This document shows positions 1-6,813 of a DNA stretch of 9,608 nucleotides, one piece after another; position 1 is the stretch's first letter, and each line of letters begins with the position of its first letter. Both the position numbers and the translations under genes were made by a program. The stretch covers positions 1-9,608 of the forward strand of contig JAEWBW010000566.1 in the NCBI GenBank assembly GCA_023390955.1. Reading direction: 5' to 3'. This stretch comes from Pseudomonadota bacterium (GTDB taxonomy: Bacteria; Pseudomonadota; Alphaproteobacteria; Rhizobiales; Xanthobacteraceae). The notes under the pieces are model-generated. The model was given only the letters and a program-made list of their open reading frames with translations, was not told where the DNA came from and ran no database searches.

Positions 1-9
1 CCTATGCCA

Positions 10-32
10 CCTTCTCCCACAAGGGGAGAAGG
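10..32 (-). terminator. REP-like hairpin downstream of the G3E GTPase gene
   Basis: A 9-bp perfect stem (arms 10-18 and 24-32, loop ACAAG) lies 14 bases beyond the GTPase stop codon. The CCTTCTCCC/GGGAGAAGG arms match the arm type of the repeats at 2356-2414 and 2461-2511, so this is probably a further, partial member of the same family cut by the window edge. It may act as a transcript-end hairpin. There is no clear U-tract, so terminator activity is inferred from position. Confidence 0.55.
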
Positions 33-46
33 AAGAACCGCGCGCG

Positions 47-1132
<1,086 letters not shown>

Positions 1133-1243
1133 TGGAAGCGCTCGCACCAACGGTGTCGCTGGACAGCAGCCTAGCGGAGGAGGAGGGTGGTGTGAACAAT
1201 TTTAGAGTCCGGTTCTATCCGGGCCACAACCTGGGAGGGTGCA
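1133..1243. promoter_or_regulatory. Divergent intergenic promoter region
   Basis: This 111-bp gap must hold the starts of both the leftward GTPase and the rightward hydrolase transcripts. Rightward, TGAACA (1193-1198) and CTATCC (1215-1220), 16 bp apart, form a weak sigma70-like pair. Leftward, TAAAAT (complement of 1199-1204) could be a -10 box, with only a poorly spaced -35 candidate. A purine run (GGAGGAGGAGGG, 1176-1187) lies too far from the hydrolase start to be its ribosome site. TCCGG occurs twice (1208-1212 and 1219-1223). I see no Zur-like or cobalamin-riboswitch element. Confidence 0.3.
1233..1239 (+). promoter_or_regulatory. Ribosome binding site of the cyclase-family gene
   Basis: GGGAGGG lies four bases before ATG 1244 and supports that start. 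The spacing is slightly short but the purine match is strong. Confidence 0.7.
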
Positions 1244-2341
1244 ATGTCTAAGGAGATCAAGAACGTAGATCAGGACGACAGTGGCGCCACGACCGACCGC
1301 CGGACCTTGCTCCGCACTGCGGGCATCGCCGGCGTTGCGGGCGCGGCGCTGGCGGGATCGATGCACGGCAAGTTCTCGCTCGCGCCGATCACCCAGGCGC
1401 AGGCGCAGACCGCCGCGTCGATGCCCAAGAACGTCGACAAGCCGTGGTGGCCGTCAAAATGGGGCAAGGATGACGAGTCCGGCGCATCCAACCACATCAC
1501 GCCTGCAAAGGTTCTCGACGCGGCGAAATGGATCAAGGACGGCAAGATCTACAAGATCGGCCGCGTTTACGAGGCCGCCATGCCGCTGTTTGGCGCGCGC
1601 GTGTTTGCGCTGCGCATCCCCGGCAGCCCGACCGGCGGTCCGTTCGGCGACAACAAGCTGGTTTATCACGACGAATTCCTCGCCACCGAAATCGCCCAGA
1701 CCGGCACGCAGTTCGACGGCCTCGGCCATATAGGCATCCAGATGGGCAAGGACGGCGACAAGAGCGAGATGCGTTTCTACAACGGCTTCACCGCTGCCGA
1801 GATCAGCGACGCCTACGGACTCAAGAAGCTCGGTGTCGAGAAGCTGAAGCCGATCTTCACGCGCGCGCATCTGATCGACATGGTCGCACTCAAGGGCGGC
1901 ATGATGGATGCCGGGCAGGAGATTTCGTCGGCCGACATCAAGGCGGCACTGGCGAAGCAGAATATTCCCGAGAGCGACATCAAGCCCGGCGACGCCATCA
2001 TGTTCCACACCGGCTGGGGTTCGCTCTGGATGAAGAACAACGACCGCTTCAACAGTGGCGAGCCCGGCATCGGCCTCGACGCAGCCAAATGGGTGATCGA
2101 GAAGGATCTTGCGCTGACTGGCGCCGATACCTGGGCAGTCGAGGTGGTGCCCAACCCCGACAAGTCGCTCGCCTTCGTGGTCCATGCCGAGCTGCAGACC
2201 AAGCACGGCATCCACAACCACGAGAACCTGATCTTCGACGAGCTGATCGCCGACAAGAAATATCAGTTCGTCTATTCCTTCACGCCCGCGCCGATCAAGG
2301 GCGCGACGGGCAGCAATGGTTGCCCGATTGCGATCACGTGA
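1244..2341 (+). CDS. TAT-exported cyclase-family (kynurenine formamidase-like) metallohydrolase
   Basis: 365-residue protein of the 'putative cyclase' family (Pfam PF04199), which includes kynurenine formamidase and isatin hydrolase; members hydrolyse amide or lactam bonds using bound Zn or Mn. The N-terminus has a twin-arginine signal: DRRTLLR (residues 18-24), a hydrophobic Ala/Gly stretch and a possible AQA cleavage site (52-54), so the mature enzyme should be periplasmic. The family motif HxGTHxDxPxH appears as QTGTQFDGLGH (152-162): Asp158 and His162 are kept, but both earlier His are Gln. Later ligand candidates are His314 (VVHAE) and Glu327 (HNHENL). FHTGW (254-258) and an SNGCP segment near the C-terminus are also present. 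The strong GGGAGGG fixes the start. Substrate unknown. It stands alone on the plus strand, divergent from the GTPase and convergent with the molybdenum-hydroxylase operon. Confidence 0.88.
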   Translation: MSKEIKNVDQDDSGATTDRRTLLRTAGIAGVAGAALAGSMHGKFSLAPITQAQAQTAASMPKNVDKPWWPSKWGKDDESGASNHITPAKVLDAAKWIKDGKIYKIGRVYEAAMPLFGARVFALRIPGSPTGGPFGDNKLVYHDEFLATEIAQTGTQFDGLGHIGIQMGKDGDKSEMRFYNGFTAAEISDAYGLKKLGVEKLKPIFTRAHLIDMVALKGGMMDAGQEISSADIKAALAKQNIPESDIKPGDAIMFHTGWGSLWMKNNDRFNSGEPGIGLDAAKWVIEKDLALTGADTWAVEVVPNPDKSLAFVVHAELQTKHGIHNHENLIFDELIADKKYQFVYSFTPAPIKGATGSNGCPIAIT

Positions 2342-2355
2342 GGAGCAGGGGTGTT

Positions 2356-2414
2356 ACCCTCTCCCCTTGCGGGAGAGGGTGGCTCGCCGCGCAGCGGCGA
2401 GACGGGTGAGGGGT
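2356..2414. repeat. REP-like palindromic intergenic repeat, forward unit
   Basis: Two adjacent stem-loops lie 14 bases after the hydrolase stop. The first is a 10-bp perfect stem (ACCCTCTCCC 2356-2365 with GGGAGAGGGT 2371-2380, loop CTTGC). The second is an 8-bp perfect stem (CTCGCCGC 2383-2390 with GCGGCGAG 2394-2401, loop GCA). The unit ends in ACGGGTGAGGGGT. This organisation is familiar from dispersed repeats in Bradyrhizobium and relatives. It may end the rightward transcript. Confidence 0.75.
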
Positions 2415-2460
2415 CTCTCTCAACGAGTGATCCTCTCATCATTTGAGTTCGCGGACACAA

Positions 2461-2511
2461 GCCCTCATCCGACGCGCTAACGCGCGCCACCTTCCCGCAA
2501 GGGAGAAGGTG
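2461..2511. repeat. REP-like palindromic intergenic repeat, inverted unit
   Basis: The same repeat type in the opposite orientation: GCCCTCATCCGAC (2461-2473) is the counterpart of the forward unit's GACGGGTGAGGGG end, followed by a short CGCG stem and an ACCTTCCC...GGGAGAAGGT hairpin (2489-2510). The left arm lacks two bases (CT) relative to the right arm, so the hairpin has a bulge. It sits 21 bp beyond the stop of the leftward cytochrome gene. Confidence 0.7.
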
Positions 2512-2531
2512 CAGCTGCGTTTGCCGAGAAA

Positions 2532-3875
2532 TCACTCCGCCGTCTGCGCCCGCAGCTCCGCTACGTCCTTCGCCGTCAGCGTCGATCCCTTGGTGCCGAA
2601 CCGCGCCGTGACATAGTTGGCAACCGCGGCGATCTCGTCGTCGGTGTAGGCATCGCCGAAGGCTGGCATCGACAGCGCCCCGTCGGGTGTGTGGCGCCTG
2701 GTGCCTGAGAGGACGATCTGCGCGACGTTGGTGGCGGCTGGATCGTTCACGGCCCAGGTGCCGGTCAGGGTCGCCATCGGCGACACCGCGCTTTCGCCGC
2801 TCCAGCCGTGACAGCTGACGCAGGCCCCGGCAAACACCTGCTTGCCGCGCACGTCCGCCGTCACGCCGTCCCGGTGCGAGGCGGGCGCGACTGGGGCCGT
2901 GGTCGCGGGCAGGCCGGGCGAGGGCACCGGCGGAACGCTTCGCAAGTAGGCGACGACGGCACGGATGTCTTCGGGTGCGAATTTGCTAAAACTGTGGTCG
3001 ACCGCTTCTCCCATCGGTCCCGACGCCGAACCGTGGCCCGGCGCGTGCCCGAGCGAAAGATATGAAACGATATCCTCGTCGCGCCAGTTGCCGAGCCCCG
3101 TCGCCTTGTCGGAGGAGATATTGAAGGCACGCCAGCCGGCCGTGATGGCCCCGGCGAATTTCTTGCGGTTGTCGAGCGCGAAGCCGAGATTGCGCGGCGT
3201 GTGGCATTCGCCGCAATGCGCCAGTGCTTCGACGAGATAGGCACCTCTGTTCCACTCCGGGCTCTTCGAGGTGTCGGGCGCAAAGCGCGTGTCCGGATTG
3301 AACACGGCAGACCAGACAATCATCGCCCAGCGCTGGTTGAACGGGAACGCCAGCGTGTTGTCCGGTGCCTTGGCGCGCACCGCCGGCAGGCTGAACAGAT
3401 AGGCCTTCACCGCTAGCACGTCATCGTCAGTCATGTAGGTGTATGAAGTGTAGGGCATCGCCGGGTAGAGCCGCGCGCCGTCATGACGCTTGCCGCGCTG
3501 GACCGCGTCGAGGAAATCCCGGTCGCTGTAATTGCCGATGCCGGTCTCCTTGTCCGGCGTGATGTTGGTCGAATAGAGCGTGCCGAACGGCAGCTTGAAA
3601 CCGAGTCCGCCGGAATATTCCTTCTCGCCGGGCTTGGTGTGGCACACCATGCAGTCGGCGGCCCTCGCCAGGTATTCGCCGCGCTCGACCTGGCTTGCTT
3701 TCTCAAGTGCAGCCGGCACGCCCGCAGGCTTTCCGGCGCGGTAGTCGGCAAGCGCCACCTTGGTGCCGCCTGCGAAGTCGAGCGGGCCGGGGCCACGGAC
3801 GAACCAGACCGCGCCGGCTGCCGCGACGACAGCGATCACGGCCACGCTTGCGAGAATGCGCCTTGTCCCGCTCAT
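2532..3875 (-). CDS. Three-haem membrane-anchored cytochrome c (dehydrogenase electron-acceptor subunit)
   Basis: 447-residue cytochrome c with three CXXCH haem sites: CMVCH (75-79), CGECH (221-225) and CVSCH (352-356). Likely axial methionines are Met140 (YPAMPYTSY), Met288 (GPMGEA) and Met403 (LSMPAFG). An N-terminal hydrophobic segment (about 8-26), after a basic MSGTRR start and without a clear cleavage site, suggests a membrane anchor with the haem domains in the periplasm. A Pro/Ala-rich linker (about 315-335) precedes the third haem domain. The architecture matches cytochrome subunits of acetic-acid-bacterial alcohol and aldehyde dehydrogenases and the cytochrome part of NicB-type enzymes. 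Its ATG overlaps the upstream gene's TGA (ATGA, 3872-3875), implying translational coupling; GAAGAAGG just upstream is the ribosome site. It should take electrons from the molybdenum enzyme and pass them to quinone or a terminal oxidase. Confidence 0.93.
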   Translation of the reverse strand: MSGTRRILASVAVIAVVAAAGAVWFVRGPGPLDFAGGTKVALADYRAGKPAGVPAALEKASQVERGEYLARAADCMVCHTKPGEKEYSGGLGFKLPFGTLYSTNITPDKETGIGNYSDRDFLDAVQRGKRHDGARLYPAMPYTSYTYMTDDDVLAVKAYLFSLPAVRAKAPDNTLAFPFNQRWAMIVWSAVFNPDTRFAPDTSKSPEWNRGAYLVEALAHCGECHTPRNLGFALDNRKKFAGAITAGWRAFNISSDKATGLGNWRDEDIVSYLSLGHAPGHGSASGPMGEAVDHSFSKFAPEDIRAVVAYLRSVPPVPSPGLPATTAPVAPASHRDGVTADVRGKQVFAGACVSCHGWSGESAVSPMATLTGTWAVNDPAATNVAQIVLSGTRRHTPDGALSMPAFGDAYTDDEIAAVANYVTARFGTKGSTLTAKDVAELRAQTAE

Positions 3876-6037
3876 GCCTTCTTCCCCACAGCCAAAAGTT
3901 TCCGATCGATCGGCATGCGCCGCAGCGTCACGCCGGTTGCGGCCAGGATCGCGTTGCGCAGCGCCGGTGGTCCGGCGTTGACGCCGGCTTCCCCGATGCC
4001 GCCGGGCGCCTCGCCGCTCTTGACGACGATGACTTCGATCTTCGGCATCTCGTTGATGCGCATCATCCGGTAGTCATGGAAGTTCGACTGCTGGACGCGG
4101 CCGTTCTCGATGGTGATCTCGCCATAGAGCGCGGCCGTGAGGCCGAACACCAAACCGCCCTCGATCTGCGCCTTGATCGTGTCGGGATTGACCGCGATGC
4201 CGGTGTCGACCACCGAAGTGACCCGGCGGAGCGTGATCTCGCCCATGTCGTCGATTCCGGCCTCGATGACCGTCGCGATGAAGGTCGCAAAGGACGGCTG
4301 CACGCAGACGCCGCGGCCGACACGCGGCGGCAGCGGCTGGCCCCAGCCGGCCTTCTCGGCGGCGAGGTTGAGCACGGCGAGCATGCGCGGGTTCTTCGTC
4401 AACATCGAGCGGCGGAATTCCACCGGGTCCTTGCCGGCCTTGCGCGCGAGTTCGTCCATCGCGCATTCGACCGCGAACACGTTGTTGTTCGGACCGACGC
4501 CGCGCCAGAAGCCGGTCGGCACCGCCGGCGGCTCGGCCTGGACATATTCGACGTGGAAATTGGCGAAGTCATAGGGCGCATCGACAGCGGCATCGATCGC
4601 ATCGATGTCGATGCCCTTCTGGAACGCCGGCGGCAGCCAGCGCGCCAGCACCGCGGAGCCCGCGACCTTGTACTTCCAGGCTGTGACCTTGCCGCCCGCC
4701 AATGCCGCGGTGACCTGGTCGCGATAGACCGGACGGTAGACGTCGTGCTGCATGTCCTCCTCGCGGGTCCACACCACCTTCACGGGATAGTCGACCTGCT
4801 TGGCGATCTTCACCGCCGCGATCACCATGTCTGGCTCGAGCTTGCGGCCAAAGCCGCCGCCGAGCAGGTGCTGGTTGACCGTGACCTTCTCGACCGGCAG
4901 GCCGGCGGCCTTGGCCGCTTCCGACTGCACCCGGGTCATGATCTGCGTGCCTGTCCAGATTTCGCAGGAATCCGGCCTCACATGCACCGTTGCGTTGATC
5001 GGCTCCATCGACGCATGCGCGAGGAAGGGCATCTCATAGCTGGCTTCGAAAATGTCGCCGCCGGCGAGGGCCTTTGCGATGTCGCCATCGGACCGCGCGA
5101 CCGCGCCGTCCTTCTCGCTCGCCGTGCGCAGATGCTGCCAGATCTCCTTTGAACCGATCCTGGCGTTCGGTCCTTCGTTCCATTCGATCTTGAGCGCGCC
5201 GAGGCCCTTCTTCGCCGCCCACATGTGATCGCCGATGACGGCGACCATGTCGTCGAGCACCACGACCTTGCGCACGCCGGCGACCTTCATCGCCGCGCTG
5301 TCATCGACCTTGCCGACCTTGCCGCCGAACACGGGGCAGGCGGCGACGGTCGCGAACTTCATGTTCGGCAGGATCGCATCGATGCCGTAGACGACCTTGC
5401 CGTTGACCTTATCAGGCGTATCCAGGCGCTTCAGGGGCTGGCCGATGAGCACGAAATCCTTGGGGTCCTTGACCGGGACGTCCTTCGGCGGCGTCTGGTC
5501 GCGCGCCGCGAGTGCGATCGCGCCATAGCCGAGCTTGCGTCCGCTAGCGGCATGCATGACTTCGCCCTTCGACGCCGTGCAGCTCGCCGGTTCGACGCCC
5601 CATTGGGCGGCCGCGGCCTGCACCAGCATCGCGCGCGCGGTCGCGCCCGCCTTGCGCAGCGGCATCCACCAGGCCCGGATCGAGTTGGAATTGCCGGTCA
5701 CCTGCAGCCCGAAGGTCGGATTGCCGTAGAGCTTGTCGTTGGGCGGCGCGTGCTGCACCTCGACCCTGCTCCAGTCGGCGTCGAGCTCTTCGGCAAGCAC
5801 CGCAGATATCGAGGTGTAGGTGCCCTGGCCCATCTCGACCTGCGGCATCATAAGAATGGTGTGACCGGTCTCGTCGATGCGAATGAAGGCGTTGGGTGCG
5901 AATTTTCCCGCGGTCTCGTCGGGCGGCTGCACCGGTTCGTTGACGGCGGCGCGCAGGGGCAAATGGAAGGCGAGCAGGAAGCCGGCAGCGACGCCGCCGG
6001 TCAGCAGCGAACGGCGTGAGATATCTTGTGCGTTCAT
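3872..6037 (-). CDS. Molybdopterin-binding subunit of an IorB-type xanthine oxidase family enzyme
   Basis: 721-residue large subunit of the isoquinoline 1-oxidoreductase beta type, a branch of the xanthine dehydrogenase family that binds molybdopterin (usually the cytosine dinucleotide) and hydroxylates N-heterocycles or oxidises aldehydes. Visible features: twin-arginine signal SRRSLLTGG (7-15) plus hydrophobic segment (16-30); the QVEMGQGTYTS segment (66-76); EMPFLAHASMEP (335-346); the cofactor loop LGGGFGRK (392-399); and PGGIGEAG (678-685), where Glu683 is the expected catalytic glutamate. I chose ATG 6037, whose product begins with the TAT signal; the same frame is open upstream to 6382 but there it only shadows the [2Fe-2S] gene. 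It starts eight bases after that gene and overlaps the cytochrome gene by four. The substrate is undetermined: nicotinate, isoquinoline and aldehydes are all possible. Confidence 0.93.
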   Translation of the reverse strand: MNAQDISRRSLLTGGVAAGFLLAFHLPLRAAVNEPVQPPDETAGKFAPNAFIRIDETGHTILMMPQVEMGQGTYTSISAVLAEELDADWSRVEVQHAPPNDKLYGNPTFGLQVTGNSNSIRAWWMPLRKAGATARAMLVQAAAAQWGVEPASCTASKGEVMHAASGRKLGYGAIALAARDQTPPKDVPVKDPKDFVLIGQPLKRLDTPDKVNGKVVYGIDAILPNMKFATVAACPVFGGKVGKVDDSAAMKVAGVRKVVVLDDMVAVIGDHMWAAKKGLGALKIEWNEGPNARIGSKEIWQHLRTASEKDGAVARSDGDIAKALAGGDIFEASYEMPFLAHASMEPINATVHVRPDSCEIWTGTQIMTRVQSEAAKAAGLPVEKVTVNQHLLGGGFGRKLEPDMVIAAVKIAKQVDYPVKVVWTREEDMQHDVYRPVYRDQVTAALAGGKVTAWKYKVAGSAVLARWLPPAFQKGIDIDAIDAAVDAPYDFANFHVEYVQAEPPAVPTGFWRGVGPNNNVFAVECAMDELARKAGKDPVEFRRSMLTKNPRMLAVLNLAAEKAGWGQPLPPRVGRGVCVQPSFATFIATVIEAGIDDMGEITLRRVTSVVDTGIAVNPDTIKAQIEGGLVFGLTAALYGEITIENGRVQQSNFHDYRMMRINEMPKIEVIVVKSGEAPGGIGEAGVNAGPPALRNAILAATGVTLRRMPIDRKLLAVGKKA

Positions 6038-6045
6038 GGCGGGCC

Positions 6046-6510
6046 TCACGACTGACGACCGTTGGCGGCCTGCTTGATGGCCTCGCGGATGCGCACATAG
6101 GTGCCGCAGCGGCAGATGTTGCCGGCCATCGCGGCGTCGATGTCGGAATCGTCGGGATGTGGCGTCGCGTTCAGCAGCGCCGCGGCCGCCATGACCTGGC
6201 CTGACTGGCAATAGCCGCACTGCACCACTTCGAGATCGAGCCAGGCCTTCTGCACCTTCGCGCCCGCGGGCGTGTTGCCGATGGCTTCGATCGTGGTGAT
6301 GGCGCGGTTTGCGACTGCGCCGACCGACAGCACGCAGGAGCGCACCGCCTTGCCGTCGACATGCACCGTGCAGGCGCCGCATTGGGCGATGCCGCAGCCG
6401 AATTTGGTCCCGGTCATGCCGAGGATGTCACGCAGCACCCAGAGCAAGGGCATGTCGGCGGGAGCGTCGAAGGATTTTTGTTCGCCGTTGATCGTCAGCG
6501 TCGTCGCCAT
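6046..6510 (-). CDS. [2Fe-2S] subunit of the molybdenum hydroxylase (IorA type)
   Basis: 154-residue small subunit carrying two [2Fe-2S] clusters that carry electrons out of the molybdenum site. The plant-ferredoxin-type cluster uses C39, C44, C47 (CGIAQCGAC) and C59. The second, helical-domain cluster uses C98 and C101 (CGYCQSGQ), and C133 and C135 (CRCG). All eight ligands are present and the length is normal for the family. There is no signal peptide, although its partner has a TAT signal, so it probably folds with the large subunit in the cytoplasm and is exported as a passenger. It is the first gene of the operon, with a good ribosome site (GAGGGA) before ATG 6510. There is no FAD subunit or XdhC-like maturation gene in view. 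Confidence 0.95.
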   Translation of the reverse strand: MATTLTINGEQKSFDAPADMPLLWVLRDILGMTGTKFGCGIAQCGACTVHVDGKAVRSCVLSVGAVANRAITTIEAIGNTPAGAKVQKAWLDLEVVQCGYCQSGQVMAAAALLNATPHPDDSDIDAAMAGNICRCGTYVRIREAIKQAANGRQS

Positions 6511-6515
6511 GTCCG

Positions 6516-6521
6516 TCCCTC
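6516..6521 (-). promoter_or_regulatory. Ribosome binding site of the [2Fe-2S] subunit gene
   Basis: GAGGGA on the minus strand, five bases before ATG 6510, confirms the operon's first start codon. Confidence 0.7.
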
Positions 6522-6591
6522 ATCGTCGATCGCTGCGCGCAGCAGCGACGTCTTTCGAAAATGCCGGGACCTTATCGCAACGCCGCGCGCG

Positions 6592-6620
6592 CGATAGCGA
6601 AGAAACTGCGAGCTTTGCAA
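6592..6620 (-). promoter_or_regulatory. Candidate sigma70-type promoter of the molybdenum-hydroxylase operon
   Basis: On the minus strand TTGCAA (6615-6620) and CTATCG (6592-6597) are separated by exactly 17 bases, close to the alphaproteobacterial TTGACA-N17-CTATAT pattern. Transcription would begin near 6585, giving a leader of about 75 bases. The leader contains a perfect 12-bp palindrome GCTGCGCGCAGC (6532-6543) able to form a hairpin. The -35 box lies inside the palindrome at 6616-6627 apart from one base. The promoter is inferred from spacing and similarity only. Confidence 0.42.
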
Positions 6621-6669
6621 ATTTGCACGATCAGCGCGTCATGCGATGCGGATCACTTAATCGTGCAAA
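6616..6669. promoter_or_regulatory. Candidate operator: palindrome plus distal inverted half-site
   Basis: TGCAAATTTGCA (6616-6627) is a perfect 12-bp palindrome. In addition, TTTGCACGAT (6622-6631) is repeated exactly in inverted orientation as ATCGTGCAAA (6660-6669), 28 bases away. This gives three TTTGCA-type half-sites upstream of the molybdenum operon, the first overlapping the candidate -35 box. That is a layout expected for a repressor that could also loop DNA. No regulator gene is in the window, so the binding protein is unknown. Confidence 0.4.
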
Positions 6670-6744
6670 ACGCCTGCATCCGAATTGAGCTAGATGACAT
6701 GATTGGCGTCATATCAATGACGTCTGTCGGTGCAGTAATGGTCA

Positions 6745-6765
6745 CGCGCGTCGTGCTGACGCGCG
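6745..6765 (-). terminator. GC-rich stem-loop, possible transcript end of chemoreceptor gene
   Basis: An 8-bp perfect stem (CGCGCGTC 6745-6752 with GACGCGCG 6758-6765, loop GTGCT) lies about 50 bases past the chemoreceptor stop. A smaller stem (GGCCC/GGGCC, 6801-6813) directly abuts the stop. Neither has a U-tract, so Rho-independent termination is uncertain. Confidence 0.35.
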
Positions 6766-6813
6766 CAACGACGGTTGTGAGCTTGCGAGGTTGGAGAATA
6801 GGCCCGCGGGGCC

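Larger units (their letters stand above)
6511..6813. other. Non-coding region between the chemoreceptor and molybdenum-enzyme genes
   Basis: This 303-bp gap has no convincing gene. From right to left it holds a short GC hairpin right after the chemoreceptor stop (6801-6813), an 8-bp GC-rich stem-loop (6745-6765), an ATGAC/GTCAT inverted repeat (6694-6712), the TTTGCA half-site cluster and candidate promoter (6592-6669), a leader palindrome (6532-6543) and the ribosome site. It is locally less GC-rich than the genes, as expected for regulatory DNA. Confidence 0.6.

Noticed and set aside
3695..5152. A 485-codon open frame on the plus strand opposite the molybdopterin and cytochrome genes
   Set aside because: It is antisense to well-supported genes, its translation is Arg/Asp/His-rich with no domain, and long antisense open frames are expected in DNA with strong GC third-position bias.
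6038..6382. Extended start for the molybdopterin subunit (up to 6382)
   Set aside because: The added N-terminus lies inside the [2Fe-2S] gene in another frame and would bury the twin-arginine signal; ATG 6037 gives a normal N-terminus.
6581..6593. CG-alternating run GCCGCGCGCGCGA as a Z-DNA or regulatory element
   Set aside because: Short alternating CG runs are common in a genome of this composition; nothing else supports a role.
6511..6813. A small gene or riboswitch in the intergenic gap
   Set aside because: Short frames there have no convincing ribosome site or codon bias, and I recognise no conserved riboswitch core such as a Moco-type element.
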